A stretch of 64,000 nucleotides of DNA, taken from Siphonodentalium dalli (Eukaryota; Mollusca; Scaphopoda; Gadilida; Siphonodentaliidae). The stretch covers positions 195,036,935 to 195,100,934 of the forward strand of contig CP136061.1 of assembly GCA_032622095.1 (NCBI GenBank), written 5' to 3'. Positions within the stretch are counted from its first letter, which is position 1, and the number at the start of each line of letters is the position of its first letter. Position numbers and translations under genes: made by a program. The notes under the pieces are model-generated. The model had not been told where the DNA came from. It saw only the letters and a list, made by a program, of their open reading frames with translations, and did not search any database. This document shows positions 1 to 13,194 of the stretch, one piece after another.

Positions 1-1186
1 TAAACATCTCGACATACAAATTTGTATTCAATTGATCCAACCATGTAATAGTGTCGCAAATAAAATTGATGACATCAGTGTCATTCACGGTTGGATATTA
101 AGCATTTACAGAGTCAAACACAGTCTGAGAATAATTTCATTCATTTTATATAGTACATATTCTACCTCACATTTCTACCAGAACGAACAATACTACTTCA
201 CCTTTAATGTGCATAACTCTTCCACAGAAGTTATCCCATCGAATAATGAACACATAGTTGATGTCTTCTCTTATATTATCTCTAAAATTGTAATGTATTT
301 AATAATAAAAAATAAGGAAAAAACCCAATATCTCATGTTTTGGTCGCCATTTTGGCTTCCATCTTGAATAATTTTGTCCACTTTTCGACTGAAAGTCGCG
401 GTTGTTATTCTATAAATACCATTATTAGATAATGTGGGGGAATTCGTTATGTTTAGCATATCAAATCGAGAAGCAAATCTAGTAGGTGTGCACCGTCAAA
501 CCGGTGGCCATCTTGGACACCATCTTGAATTTTCGGCTCTACGTCGGTCAAAAAGTTGGTTCTTGAGGAAATTCCTAGATTAGAGATGCTGTCCTACAAG
601 ATACTAAAAGATGGCGCTTTTATCCGACTTGTATCGATCCGAGCATGTTTTGTCGCTAACTACCTACACTATGTATACATGCATGCGATGTCCAGCAAAG
701 CCGAAGTCGTGTATTTTCGTAGACATCAAACCATGCATGGATACTTCAATTTAACTTTTTACGGTATTTTTTTTTTACGAGTATTCTCATTCCCATAGTG
801 ATATAAGATCTGACACCCCTTGTGCATGTCCGTAACACTATTCCATGCATTAGACATTTCAATGAAGATAACGAATAAATACGTTAATTTGAATCAATAT
901 CCGATACTGGTTGGTCAAGTTTGAATGTTTATAATTCTGTTGAGTATGATAACCTAGTTAAATATTGAAAACTGCTCGGTCAGTTACGTTTTCTATAGAG
1001 TTGATGTAATGCCACGTAAAATATAATCGTTTACAATTAACACATTTACCATTTAATCAAAATCATTACCTATAGTTATCATGCAGGTGGCGTCCGTTGA
1101 AAATATGAAATGTTATCGAAAGTCCACCCTTATTGTCCCAACATAACCCTTTCTATTCTGATTGGATTCTCGAAGTCATGCAAAAG

Positions 1187-1790
1187 TGTACATACATCGG
1201 AATGGTCTGTCATTTATTTGGAGGGATGTTAAGATGACAAAAGCAGACGACAGATAAATAAAAGTGTAGAAGGAGCCCTATTTATTGAGGGAAATGTTTA
1301 GATAATAAGTTCAGCAAACGATCTATTATCTGAACATTTCATCTGGGATAACTACTCACTAATGATCATTTTGAAAACCGAATGTGGCATGTAAACTGTA
1401 TACTTATAAATACCATTAAAAAAAACTATTTATTATATCCACGTTGCTCTAAATCGTCGAAACTGTAGACAATTATGTATCAAACAGGGTAGTGTCTTTT
1501 ACGTGACACTTCTCATTCCAATCTTGTTTATCCTTTGTATACCAAATAGATTCCCCCATTTAGTTATAAAAATATACATTGGAATGGTATATTATTTATT
1601 TGGAGGGATGTTCAGGTTAAAAAAAAAACAGACGACAGACAGACGAAAAGCTGAAAAAAATTTAAGCGCAGAAGGATTCATATTATTTGGTGGGAAATGT
1701 ACAACAAACAACCTATTGTTGAAGTTATTATCTGAACATTTGGTAAGGGAACTACTCGTCACTGAGTACTTAGTATATAGAAAGTGTTAA
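1187..1790. repeat. family L dispersed repeats, two adjacent copies
   Basis: 1187-1370 and 1575-1790 share 'ggaatggt', 'ttatttggagggatgtt', 'cagacgacag' and the end 'ttatctgaacattt'; further pieces at 46690-46735 and 48265-48415. The frame at 1503-1790 is a by-product of this repeat. The rest of 1-3125 is AT-rich with no gene recognised; a (TA)n run lies at 2058-2083. Confidence 0.6.
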
Positions 1791-3125
1791 GATGACCCTA
1801 AATCTCAGTTCAGACAGAATAATTGTAGAAAAAATTAGTTACCGGTTACAGACGCTCTTGTTTACTCAAATGTATATTATTTCATATATATATACGTATC
1901 ACTCCAGGGAAGAGATACACCGTGCATCTTTAATTATGAAGCACAATAATAATAATAGCGATCATATACGCCGGAGCGGTTAGCAATAGAGTCAGCTGGT
2001 GAGTCAGTTACTCGTTGGACTGATGCCTTGGTCACACGCATATACGCTGTCGATCCTTTATATATATATATATATATATATATCGGGATATCAGTTCTAT
2101 ATAGGGTTATCGGATTAAGTTTTTATTGAGTCCTCCTAACATGGCGAAACGATCAGATACACGTCAAGGCTTTGTCATAATAATGTTGTTTTGACACACT
2201 TTCTCGCTCGTTTCCACATGAGTGGGTATTTACTCGATTAAAATATTGTTATATCAGCGATGTTCAGTGAATCATCATCATTGAAACATAATCATCTGCG
2301 TGATCGGGAATATAAATATCGTATTGTTACATTTCCGGTCAGTTTCAAGTTTAAACCGAGTCTAGTGTGACATTTAATAGTTATCACTAAACGACCAATC
2401 GTATCTGATCTTGTAAACCCGGGTGAAGTGTGAAGTGTACACGATGACCTGAAAAATCTAATTCGTGTCTGGAAAGAAATGTTGAATTTTGACTCGCGGC
2501 TTTCAGCCCTTGTGAAATTTTGATAATTCTTTCCAGACATGTGCTCAAGAGATATTTCGGTATTCAAACATTTTCTATGTATTATATATTGTATAATTAT
2601 TCGAGATGGTCATACGGCAATTGTTGTATACAATATATGTAATTATTTAAATTTCCATGAATCTTCCTTTCAAAGAAATATTTGGATTTGCATAACAACT
2701 TGAATAACGCTATGCGTAAAGGCGCATCGCGGACAACGCAACCAATTCAGTGCACGCCGCATACACCACATGTTATTTGCGAAATCATTGATAATTGTTC
2801 CATATAAAAATCAATTTCACTTCAACATTCTGTCAACTGGGACTGACTAATTGCGCACTACTTATGGTCATAAGCATTCTGGGTCTTAACTTTGTTTGCT
2901 CGTCAAAACAATACTCACATATATCCCCATGGGAACGATCGATGACTGGGTGTTAATTAATGGGGTCATGCAATCTAAGCTCACAACTTCACAAGATGTA
3001 GCGGTAGGCAGATAAAAGAGGCAATGGTCTTTTAGGGCATCGGCGATTATAGAGAGAGAGAGTGCTTACATTCAGCCACCAGTTAAGATTTCCAAGAATT
3101 CGAAATTTAGTCCGAGAATACTACA

Positions 3126-4526
3126 TAAGGGTGGATACACACAATGCAGCATGTAATCTCTGTAAATATCGTGCATTTGGCGTTTTACATATATCATACA
3201 CACCTGTAATATGTGTCCGCTGACAACCCAATCATTGCGGCTATGTTTGACCACAGTAAGTCAAGCTCTGAACGTGCAGAGAGCCGTTGACCAGGACGAA
3301 GTCGTCAGGCCGCTTAAAATAATTATTCGCGCGATAACCCAAATGATGGACGTTTTGTTTAAATCATTGTCAATCTTCTCTTGATTTTTACACCAGTGAT
3401 GATCTCAGGATTTCCCCAGCGCAGGGGCTATGATCCCCAACATCATGGGGGCTATATTATCCCGGAAGCCACCGGACTGACCATTGCATATTTCCTCGGC
3501 GGGGGGGGGGGGGGGGTGGCATGCATCGCCCTGAGTCCTGATCCCCCCCTGAAGCCACTCCTGATTTATAAATATTGTAGTTGACAGTCATGTCCATTTT
3601 CTACGAGTGATTAATCTAATATGCAGCAATTTATGCTATTCATATAATTATGAACATATTATTACAGCTTTAGATTTGAAGGTACAGAAGGTGGTGTTGC
3701 TGTGTGTCTTCATTCGGGAAAAGGGTTGTCTAGCTACGAGTTCCCAACTACTTCACCTTTCCTATTTTGTGTTATGCATGTATACGCAAAATTTACAACT
3801 ATGGAATATTTAAGTAAAACATTATATTGTATATTCTAGCCTAGGCAATCCCGGCTGATACATTCAACTAACTCCCGTAGTTATTCGAAGCTTTCGAGAA
3901 CCAGCCACCTACCCCAATCGTGGATTATGGTCGAAAATGTTATAATTCAAGCCTGTAGAGGCTAAAATTGTGACAGTTAGGAACTTGTTCAACCTTTGGC
4001 TTGAGAAACGTGGAAACATATACTGTTCTGTCAATTCCGGGTGAAAAATGGGGGTGGGATCAGTCTTTTTAATTTCAACGCTGGGCCTGCATTAATTTGT
4101 AACGGATATTTGCATGAAAATCCCAAATTGAATGTTAGCACATGAGCTCGCTCTCAAATTATCTGAGCAATCTCAACAAACCGGTATCGTCCTAAAAGAG
4201 TTTCAAATTCTCCATATTTTATTTTTGTTTTGGATGACCCTGTTTCCAAAAAATAACGCGAAACAAATCAAGTATAAAATCGACGGACTGAAATCCACTT
4301 TTCGAAATGAATTAAAACTCGTGATAAACAGCAACAGATATCAGACAGGATTTATTCATTTCGGCATCCATGAAAGAAGACAAGTAAGTTTGATAATGGC
4401 TTATAACTACTCACTGATCTCGCCTGTTGAAATGGACCGATTGCGCGCAGGCGACTAAAGCTGTAAATTACATGGAATACATGGATGTTTCATTCAGAAA
4501 TTACATACAAGTGTGTATCACCCTAT
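3126..4526 (+). mobile_element. element G copy 1 (TIR AAGGGTGGATACACAC)
   Basis: Left end 'aagggtggatacacac' (3127 on) and right end 'gtgtgtatcaccctat' (4511-4526) are inverted repeats. The interior (about 1.4 kb) matches in inverted orientation the blocks at 23880-24090, 24520-24900, 25862-25900 and 26690-27351. No transposase frame; a poly-G run at 3501-3516. Probably a non-autonomous DNA transposon of unknown superfamily. Confidence 0.65.
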
Positions 4527-4931
4527 AAGGAGGAGGTAAAGCGACCAATTTTGAATGGGCATTTCCATGTAAATCTCCGCAGCAAAAGTTACAGAGTTGC
4601 AAATAGTTCTGTGTGTGTGACTTTGTGCGTTATTGAAAACAATACACATTTATCTGGTGGGTCGGCTTGGAATTTGTTCCATTAGAATGTTGATGTATTT
4701 ATTTTTGAATGTTTTATTGGTTTTTCAAAACTAGGTCAAGTGTTGTAATTCCAGAAAAAACAATTGTCATAAATAAATTCATAGCAAAAATTGCCCAGCC
4801 GCCAGTTAAATGTTATGTCTGTTTAATGATATGGCTGCTTTAGTTCCCAGAAAATTGCTTCATGTATAACTTTTGCTGGGGAGATTTGCATGGAAGTCCC
4901 CATTCAAAATTGGTACTTGACCTCCTACTTA
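4526..4931. repeat. inverted-repeat element adjoining G copy 1
   Basis: 'aggaggtaaagcgaccaatt' (4530 on) pairs imperfectly with the block ending 'aattggtacttgacctcct' (to about 4927); the arms also share 'tgcaaatctcc' and 'agcaaaagtta'. Arms about 75 bp. Confidence 0.55.
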
Positions 4932-5339
4932 AGTAATAATTCTTATTTCGATTAACCATAATAACCGAAAACAAATTATATAACACGCGTAGTATATTTA
5001 TATTCGACAGTTTCGGTTATAACTCATTAAATATTTTCATAAAATTTGATAAGTTCTTTACTGACACCTGTCGATCACTCATCGTGTTGCAGAGAAACTT
5101 AATTTTCATTTGTCAGTCAATTGAAAACAACAAGCCTGCATGGCATAGTTCCAAACACGTGTGCATGGGCTGCTGCACGGAAACTAGTTCGCATATCTGT
5201 ACTTTCTGGAATAGTGACCGACCGATTAGGTTTATCGACGTATAACCTCAATGGCTAATTACGGGACAACAATGCAATTATTTAATAGTATTCCGCGAAG
5301 TGACAGTTTATGTCAAAAAATTTAAAGAAATCTTTACAT

Positions 5340-5510
5340 AAAAAAAAATAATAAAAAAACATCACAAAGTTGAACATGGAAAAATAGATCAACCTTGTTC
5401 TGATATTTAATATTGATAGTTCTCCAATAATGTTCGCGTGATGAAACCATTGTTATGTAAACAAAATGTTACCGTGATTTGTCAACAAACATCGCTCATC
5501 GTATAGTATA
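5340..5510. repeat. partial copy of the 51341 MITE
   Basis: Shares 'aaaccattgttatgtaaac' and 'gtgatttgtcaacaaacat' and 'ttgatagttctc' with 51410-51560. The surrounding 4932-5953 interval is otherwise AT-rich with nothing recognised. Confidence 0.5.
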
Positions 5511-5953
5511 GGTTCAAATAAGAGTTTGAATGTATACAGCGCAAAATAAATATGTATTATATGTTTGCGTACATCGACGTTTGGTTTCGAATAGAGTTGG
5601 ACCGGTATTATATGCCTACAATTGTCTTCACAGCAAAGTCAACATCCAACCCCCACTACTATGAACCGTGTCAAGGGTGTGGTTTTGTTCTCAGTATTTT
5701 TATAAAGAAAAACTATCTTGTTTGTCTCATTTGTCGGAATTGTTCATTGGTATGAAAGTAGTTCGTCCTTGTATATTTCAAAATTGTGTTTTAAGTCAGT
5801 TAATGGACTCGTGAATGGACATTCGCAAACCAGAATATCTCGGCCTTCTGGGTCGATCTTCTATTTCCAGTTTGAAAATTCTAACATATCGGTTGGTGCA
5901 TGTGATGGAGATCATCTAGTCACGTCCTTGGATACAGTATAACTAAAACTCAC

Positions 5954-6229
5954 CTCGATGATTCTCGCCTGACACCGCAGTTTCCATCTAACAAACTCCT
6001 CCTTGGTGATGTCATGACCATCCCCACCATTATACAAGAAGATTGGCGCGATTTCGTTCTTAATAATCTTAACCGCAGCCTCTCGTCCACCACTCTCAAA
6101 CGCCTCGGGCAGTTTGCCCCCACCTTGGAGATCGACATATTTGTAAATGGGGTTGGTGGCGATTTCTTTGTTCTGTTGTTTCCATGCTGTGTCCGGGTCT
6201 ATCTTTGTCTTTTTGAACGCATTTCCCAT
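5954..6229 (-). CDS. first coding exon of a TRPV-like cation channel (partial gene)
   Basis: The exon encodes 92 residues, starting MGNAFKKTKI at 6229 and ending with a GAG codon followed by a GTGAGT donor at 5953-5948 (phase 0). The segment YKYVDLQGGGKL (residues 29-40), then an acidic/basic stretch, FLYNGGDG (64-71) and ITKEEFVRWK (74-83), resembles the conserved N-terminus of invertebrate TRPV channels of the Nanchung/TRPV5-6-like group, which precedes the ankyrin repeats. Those channels are tetrameric plasma-membrane Ca2+-permeable sensors. The MGN start suggests possible N-myristoylation (inference). No ankyrin repeats, membrane segments or pore are present, so the following exons must lie leftward. 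I could not recognise any between 1 and 5950, so the gene probably continues outside the window. Family assignment is from memory of the motif; the exon itself (ATG, open frame, donor) is better supported than the name. Confidence 0.5.
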
Positions 6230-6486
6230 ATCTTTACAACTAGCACAGTTCAGTTTGAGGAACTCTCGGAAAACCCTCCCACAGGAAACACCCCTGGGAG
6301 ATTGTTTGTCAGCCAGAGTTGGTGTTTAAGTGTGGTCAGAGAGAAAAGAACTTTTGCGTCAACACTCTGTATTCCTGGTGGAACCCTCAGAAGATTTCTT
6401 GACATTCTGAAAAATTCGATACAAAATATTTCAAGCGATGTTGAACACGTCTTGGTGTCCGATCAGATCAGCTTATATGGGCTAAT

Positions 6487-6590
6487 TTAAAGATACATAA
6501 TCCGATTGATTCGAGTCGAGGAACATACCATCAAAGTTATCAGATATCGATTTTTGAAATCTGTTATTTTTCACCACCTGGAATATTTGG
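6487..6590. repeat. element D 5' fragment
   Basis: TTAAAGATACATAATCCGAT followed by 'gattcgagtcgaggaac' and 'atatcgatttttgaaat' as in D; the rest is absent. Confidence 0.5.
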
Positions 6591-7711
6591 CTGCCTACAC
6601 TCGATATCAAATTGCGTTGAACAAAATTATATATAACACGGTAATTAATAAATTATGATAACTAAAGAGTCTTTTGAAGAAACGTTGTTGTTATTGTTTT
6701 GTTTTTTTTTGTTGGAATATGATGATACGGGAACCATCGAATCGGAGTGTATACCATTATACTTCGTTCACTTACTGGTGTATCTGCCTGACACATTTCT
6801 CAGGCAATTAAATCGTCGAAAAGATGTCTAGTGTTCTACAGGGTATAATGTTATGAACGTCAAACTGCCCAAACTGTGTATGTGTACCCCCATTACTAGT
6901 GCTAACCGAGGTGCCTAGTGAGATATGTGACATTCCATTTTTTTTTTTTTTTTTGGTGGCCATTTGCAGAACTATTTGCGTGTTGTATGAAGGACCAAAA
7001 CAACATAAAACAACATCAATATTATTGCAATAATCTGACAGTCATAAACACTCAATACTGATTCATCTTTTCGGACATTATATTGTTTTATGGTGAGTGT
7101 GGGGAATCAATTTTAGAGCAGAAAAATATTTCAATATGTAAATTGATCCTAAAATTCATTCATTTCCTCGCGATTGCGGGGAAACTTTCTGGGTTCATAT
7201 CAGCTACTACACTGGCGGTCTCTTGTAATACCAGAGCAAATTGGCCGAAATATAGTGTCGTCCAGTCACCCGAAATACCAATAAACTTACTCCGGACTAT
7301 ATTTAACAAAATATTGCAATATAGACAAATACTGTCAAAGAACTTGATTGATTCTTTTCAACGACCGAGTTAGATTCTCATGTATATCGTTTTGGTAAAA
7401 CAAATGGGCAATATATTCTGGAAGAGACTCTAGCAGGTTTGACCAAATAAGGGGAAACAATATGTTGATAGAACAAATAGAACTTTCTTGGGAAGCTGGT
7501 AATATAAAGATGGAGTCATCCTATATTTGAACTAATGCATATTACCATAAGGTATGTATAGGTCTATGAGGAAAATTATCAACAGAGCAACTTGTACAAC
7601 AGCTGTCATAATTCCTACCAACCATGAGGTGGATTATAATACTGGCATTATATTGACGACTACGATTCTCCGCGTGCATTGGTTGTGGCAGGATGTATAT
7701 TTGACCCGCCA

Positions 7712-8150
7712 TATCAAATCCAGTCGGAAGTCGGGATTTTTTGTACCCTGTGCCAATGCATTCTCTTATATATGCGAGTCGACCATAGGTCGCCTCGCAT
7801 ATATATAAGAGAATGCATTGGCCTAACACTTTTTTTTATCATTTTTTTTAAATAAATGTTTCTGACAATTTTTAGGACATAAAATAAAAAACATCCATTA
7901 CCCTACAGGGAGCCCCACACATATATAAAAGCATACAGAAGAGTGTCGTCTGCTCATGTTTGTATGGGGCTCTGTATGGGTGAAATTATAAAATTGTTAA
8001 AGAATACAAGAAAAAATTATTAAAATTGTAAAAAATGTTAGGCCAATGCATTCTCTTATATATGCGAGGCGACCTATGGTCGACTCGCATATATAAGAGA
8101 ATGCATTGACACAGGGTAATAAAAATCCCGACTTCCGACTGTATTTGATT
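7712..8150. mobile_element. element with TIR CAGTCGGAAGTCGGGATTTT carrying the hairpin cassette
   Basis: Inverted ends: left ATCAAATCCAGTCGGAAG.. (7714 on), right ..CTTCCGACTGTATTTGAT (to about 8150). Inside, 'ccctgtg' then the same 67-bp hairpin as MITE A (7753 on), a roughly 220-bp spacer with its own AGCCCCACACATATATA / TATGGGGCTC inverted repeat, the complementary hairpin (8042-8108) and 'cacaggg'. Its outer TIR is unrelated to MITE A. Small open frames here are artefacts of the hairpins. Confidence 0.75.
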
Positions 8151-8826
8151 ATTCCAACGGTAACACGTTTGAAGTGATTGAATTGGAATCTAAATAATTT
8201 CGGAGTCAGACATGTTTGCATGTCTATAATCAGAGTAATTATCAACGGTTATAAGGAATGTACTGACAAATGCCCCCATTCTGTACACACTGGGCTTCTC
8301 TATTGGCATTTAGAGTATGTGTAGGTAAGTGGAAATCATGAAAGAAACTATCCTTATCCATATCTTGATCGATACCTTTTATTTATATATGCATCAGGAA
8401 GATGTGTTTTAGCGGAATTCTTTGCGACGGACAATACAGTCACGATTATGCTCAAACAGTCCACACGTGCGTTGCACGACCCCATGGTATGGCTGCATGC
8501 ACATTGTGCACATCTCCTGGGTTTTTGTTTAGAGTTGCTGGTCCGTGCATGATATTTTAATGATGTTTCTCCACAAAGTCAACAATGATGTTATATGCAG
8601 GCAACTGAACACATTACAACTTGCAGTGACAACTATATTAGCACTGCTTCAGAAATCCATAGTAAGATGCAGTTTACTTAAAACTATATGTTATGTTATG
8701 TCTCCGATTGGTGTTCCCTTCACTCAAGGTGCGACTGTATTTCTATGGAGGTTGTCATGCCAAGGACATGGCCCCCGTGTGGTCCCATGCAGGGTGAGCA
8801 TGATGGCACGACGTCGTGTTTGTAAC

Positions 8827-9722
8827 TTAAGGACTTTGATAACCCATTTTCAACCCACATTTGATGAGTCAAAATAATGGATTATGTTCACTTTTATTAG
8901 TAATCACAGCAATCAAACCCAGTGATGCACCATTTTAAGATTATAAGTAATGATGGATTATCTTAGAAATACACAAACACAAAATCAATTTCTAAGAAAT
9001 AGATATGGAAATGTGTACTGAATACTGTGAAGAATGATGAACAATAAAAATATATTCATATTTACCAAGTGTTCTTTGAAAAATTTACTTAGAACCATAA
9101 TTTTTTTTTACAAATGATAGATTTACTTCCATGGCTGACATGTAGCTGGCAGCAATAGGTTAACTATTGAGAGTGTGAGTTGATAAAATATTTTCTTAAG
9201 CTTCAATTTAGCACACCACACCACCCTGTAACCACTAAATAGGTCACCAATCATGGAATAAGCCCTTGTGGCAACAGGCTGGCATACTGGCAGATAACAA
9301 TCCCAGCTATACTGGCCACAATGTGACTTCTAATCCACCCATCAAGTGTCATCTTCTCTACAACATTACTGAGCAATTGAATCTACCATTTGTTTTCAAG
9401 TGGTTCTGAGTAATTTTTTCAAAGAACGCTTGGTAAATATGAATATATTTTTATTGTTCATCATTCTTCATAGTGTTCACTACACATTCCCATATTTTGT
9501 TCTTAGATATGAACTTTGTGTTTGTTGGATTTGGGTTCGAAAAATAATTTTTTAAACCTCTATAAAGTTCACATTTTGTTTTTCTAAGATAACCCAGCAT
9601 GAATTATACTCTTATAATGGTACATCAATTGGTTTGGCTACTGTAATTACTAATATAAATGAACAGAATCCCTTATTTTACTCCATCAAATTTGGGGGGA
9701 AATAGATTGACAAAGCCCTTAA
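8827..9722. mobile_element. element F copy 1, long TIRs, TTAA ends
   Basis: TTAAGGACTTTGATAACCC at the left, GACAAAGCCCTTAA at the right. Arms of about 250-300 bp (8827-9085 and 9410-9722) are inverted copies ('gaatgatgaacaataaaaat' against 'atttttattgttcatcattc'). No transposase frame in the 330-bp centre. Confidence 0.75.
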
Positions 9723-9891
9723 GTCATTATTTAGGACTACGTTTCAAGTCTTCTAAAGGTGGGATGAGTAATAAATGAATGCCGTAACCTGAATTTAGTC
9801 CTCCTCGTATATCAAGATATGACCATTGTTGTTGAAAGTGACACAACACCCCAATTATGTCATTGAGATAAAATATGAAGTGACTGTTATA

Positions 9892-11656
9892 TTAAGGAGT
9901 TTGCTAACCCAATTTCAACCCAAATTTGATGGAGTCAAAATAATGGATTGTGCTCACTTTTATTAGTAATCACAGCAACCAAACCCCTGGATGCACCATT
10001 TTAGCAGTATAATTAGTAGTGGATTATCTTAGAAATACAAAATGTGAACTTTATAGAGGTTTTAAAAAATATTTTTTTCGAACCCAAATCCAACAAAAAC
10101 AAAATCAATTTCTAAGAAAAAGATATGGAAATGTGTAATGAATACTGTGAAGAATGATGAACAATAAAAATATATTCATATATTTACATACACCTAATAT
10201 CTCTTCCGATTTCCCCATAGCGTTACGGTAGACACGCCCCTTATCCAATACGTTCATAAAGCTATGAACGCAACGTGACGTTACTTCCAATGTCGTTCAT
10301 AGGTTTATGGACACATTGGTCCCGGAAATGACCGGGGACATTGTCGGACATTGCCGACTGCTTGAGTATCTATATAGTACGTCCGGATTTGGCAAGAAAT
10401 TAATTTTGGTCTATTATCAGTGTTGTTGCCCGTTGTTACTGAGCGTTGATGTTAAAAAAGCCCGATACTCAATAGCGTTTTACCATTTTCCTTACCGCTA
10501 CAAATATCCCCCCCCCCCGAACCTCACAAATATATCATTATGGTAGAACGGCGTGTTGTCGATTTCTTATCCACAGCCGAAACTTAATTGTTAGTTTCAG
10601 ATATCATTCTTGAAATCAACAGGTCTACATTAGTTACTAGCTAAACAAGACAGTTTGTCATATGTGTATACGTAACTGTGAAATTGCGTTTTTGTTCCAT
10701 TCTCCGTGAACGGATTCTAAAAACTTTCTTAACTGGACTCCATGCGTTCATTTAAATAGATGAATAAATAGTGGGAAAGACAGACAATCCTAGTTCATAA
10801 TGAATTTAAGTATATAAATATAAATAATAAACGGCGGATTCAACGTGGTCATGGGTTTTGACCGCGATTAAAAATCAGCAAACTCCACATGAACCCCTTC
10901 GGGGTTCATGCAGTTTGCTGATTTGTTCTCGCGGTCAAAATCCCATGACCACATTGAAACCGCCGTTCATTTCTTATATATACCAAGTTTTTTTTTTAAA
11001 CATTACATAGAACCAGTTGTTAACAAATGCCAGAATTACTTCCCCCAACATGGCTAACTGAGAGCTGGCAGCAATTGGTTAACTATTGACAGTGGTGAGT
11101 TGACAAAATAATTTCTTAAGCTTCAATTTAGCAGACCACCATGTAACCACTAAATAGGTCACCAATCATGGAATAATGCCTTATGGCCCAGTGGCCACAG
11201 ACTGTCACACAGGCTGATAACAATCCCAGCAAAACTGAGCACAAGGTGACGCATAATCCGCCCATCAAGTGTCATCTTCTGGACAGCATTACTGAGAAAG
11301 TTAATCTACCATTTGTAAACAAGTGGTTTTGAGTATATTTTTCAAAGAATGCTTGGTAAATATGAATATATTATTATTGTTCATCATTCTTCACAGTGTT
11401 CAGCACACATTCCCATATTTTGTTCTTAGATATGGACTTTGTGTTTGTTGGATTTGGGTTCGAAAAAAATATTTTAAAAACCTCTATAAAGTTCACATTT
11501 TGTTTTTCTATGATAATCCATCGTGAATTATACTCTTAAAATGGTGCAATCATTGGCATGGTTACTGTGATTACTAATATAAATGAACAGAATCCGTTAG
11601 TTTTACTTCATCAAATTTATCAAATTTTGGGGGAAATGGGTTGACGAAGTCCTTAA
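9892..11656. mobile_element. element F copy 2, interrupted
   Basis: TTAAGGAGTTTGCTAACCC at the left, GACGAAGTCCTTAA at the right. The same long arms as copy 1, with the centre (about 10985-11320) matching 9090-9400. Foreign sequence of about 0.8 kb lies at roughly 10182-10982. Confidence 0.7.
10832..10973. repeat. imperfect palindrome of about 140 bp
   Basis: 'aacggcggattcaacgtggt' pairs with 'accacattgaaaccgccgtt', and 'catgaaccccttcggggttc' forms the central stem-loop. Lies at the right end of the sequence inserted in F copy 2. Confidence 0.7.
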
Positions 11657-12732
11657 TTAAATGTGGTAGACATTCTATAGTATCATTATTTGACGTGTAT
11701 TGGCTCAAATACATTTAGGTTTTATCCTATAGATAGGATAATACAAAGACTTTTTTGTCCAATGCTGATGAACAAACCCATAATCAACTTGTCACGGAAA
11801 CTTAAAATATTTTTAATATGGCATCAGCGCCATAGATATAGCTTCGGTTCGGGCTTCTATGAACGAATTTGATTTGATTTTTTTGTGTTAATCTTGAATT
11901 AATTAAATAGCACACTACTCTTCTCTTCTTGTGTGCATTATTCCTAAGTATCGGATTATTTATTCCTTACATTCGAAGCCGGATTTATAATATCACAAGC
12001 AGCACTTTCGAACAATGTAGGTTATCAAATGGGTTCCGGTTACCGACCTTTATTTACTTTAAATATCTGTTAGTAGTTGCCTGGGCTGTAAAACGGTCTG
12101 CCGTTGATTACATTTGTCTATTGTGTTGGCGAGGGGGGGGGGGGTACTAAATGTGCCACTGTTCAGGACAGAAACTGTAGGATTTCGACGACAAAGCAAA
12201 TCCACACAACACGTCCGAATACCACACCCCATCCCCCGATCTGAAGTTTTAGTATGGCATACTCGGTATTACAGACTGTTCTGATTTAACTATTGACGTT
12301 TACTGTGCATTTGCTTTGAGAAAACATGGTATCACAGCCCATATTAGTAATGCTCACCTCGGCGGACAAATAATTTGTTTGAATGATCGGGAGTGCATAA
12401 TCGGTCAATCAAGGTGTGCGCCGTGAATACAATGCAAAAGCCTATTGTAATCACGACAGACCGTTTGATAGAACATTCGACGATTTAAATATATTTAAGT
12501 AAATAAAGTCGATCACTGGACCTCATTAGAGAACTGCCATTGGTCGAGGGCTGATTGGCGTGTTATAATTACTAAATTGTGTTCATAGGGTACCGTAAAC
12601 TTTGTGTTTTGATTAAATTACCATACAAGTGTGCATACTGTTGCCAATGCACGGTGTGCGTACATGGCGGAATTGGTGTAGCACCTTTCTGAAACGACCA
12701 AATTGCAGCAGCCAATGGATTCTCACCATATA

Positions 12733-12922
12733 CAGTAATGCCGAAAGTAATTGACAACGTAACCACAGCAGAATTATGGGTAATTTTTTCAGGATTTAGT
12801 CGGAAATATGGCTTGTTGCCATTCATAGGAAAGCTCTCGGAAAGCCTTATTTCCGGCTAAATCCTGAAAAATTACCCATAATTCTGCTGTGGTTAAGTGG
12901 TCAATTACTTTCGGCATTACTG
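12733..12922. mobile_element. palindromic MITE C, TA-flanked
   Basis: CAGTAATGCCGAAAGTAATT ... AATTACTTTCGGCATTACTG between TA dinucleotides. Arms share 'ttatgggtaattttttcagg' and 'ccgatgaatggcaacaa'-type blocks with other C copies. TA flanks and CAGT start suggest Tc1/mariner-like mobilisation (inference). Confidence 0.7.
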
Positions 12923-13194
12923 TACAGAGATTGACAGTGCCTTGAAAAAACACGTTATGTTATTTGGCCAAGGTTATCTATTTTATTTAAGAATGGCGTT
13001 TACTGAACAGGAAGACAATGACAAGTTTGATGCTTCTATTATAACCAGTAACGCGTTATAATTATATAATTGTTCTATGTGTGACCCAGTTTTGATCATA
13101 TTACATATCGGGAGTGTGCAACCTCTCGTGTAATCCAGCTTCAAACAATTTTGCAGTCTGTAATTCGGCATAGAACTGTTATCTGGTCCATAAT

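Noticed and set aside
3381-3584. Open frames around FPQRRGYDPQH (also 26901-27107)
   Set aside because: Shared by both copies of element G but with poly-G and no conserved length; repeat-derived.
6014-6490. 158-codon open frame on + over the TRPV-like exon
   Set aside because: It overlaps the minus-strand exon, which has protein-like motifs and a donor; the + reading shows no family motif and reads through an element D border.
7554-8245. Open frames with CANAFSYICESTIGRLAYIRECIG
   Set aside because: The same peptide recurs wherever the 67-bp hairpin occurs; it is translation of the palindrome.
12572-12826. Open frame with MNGNKPYFRLNPEK, also near 37099
   Set aside because: Arises from MITE C arms; no independent coding evidence.
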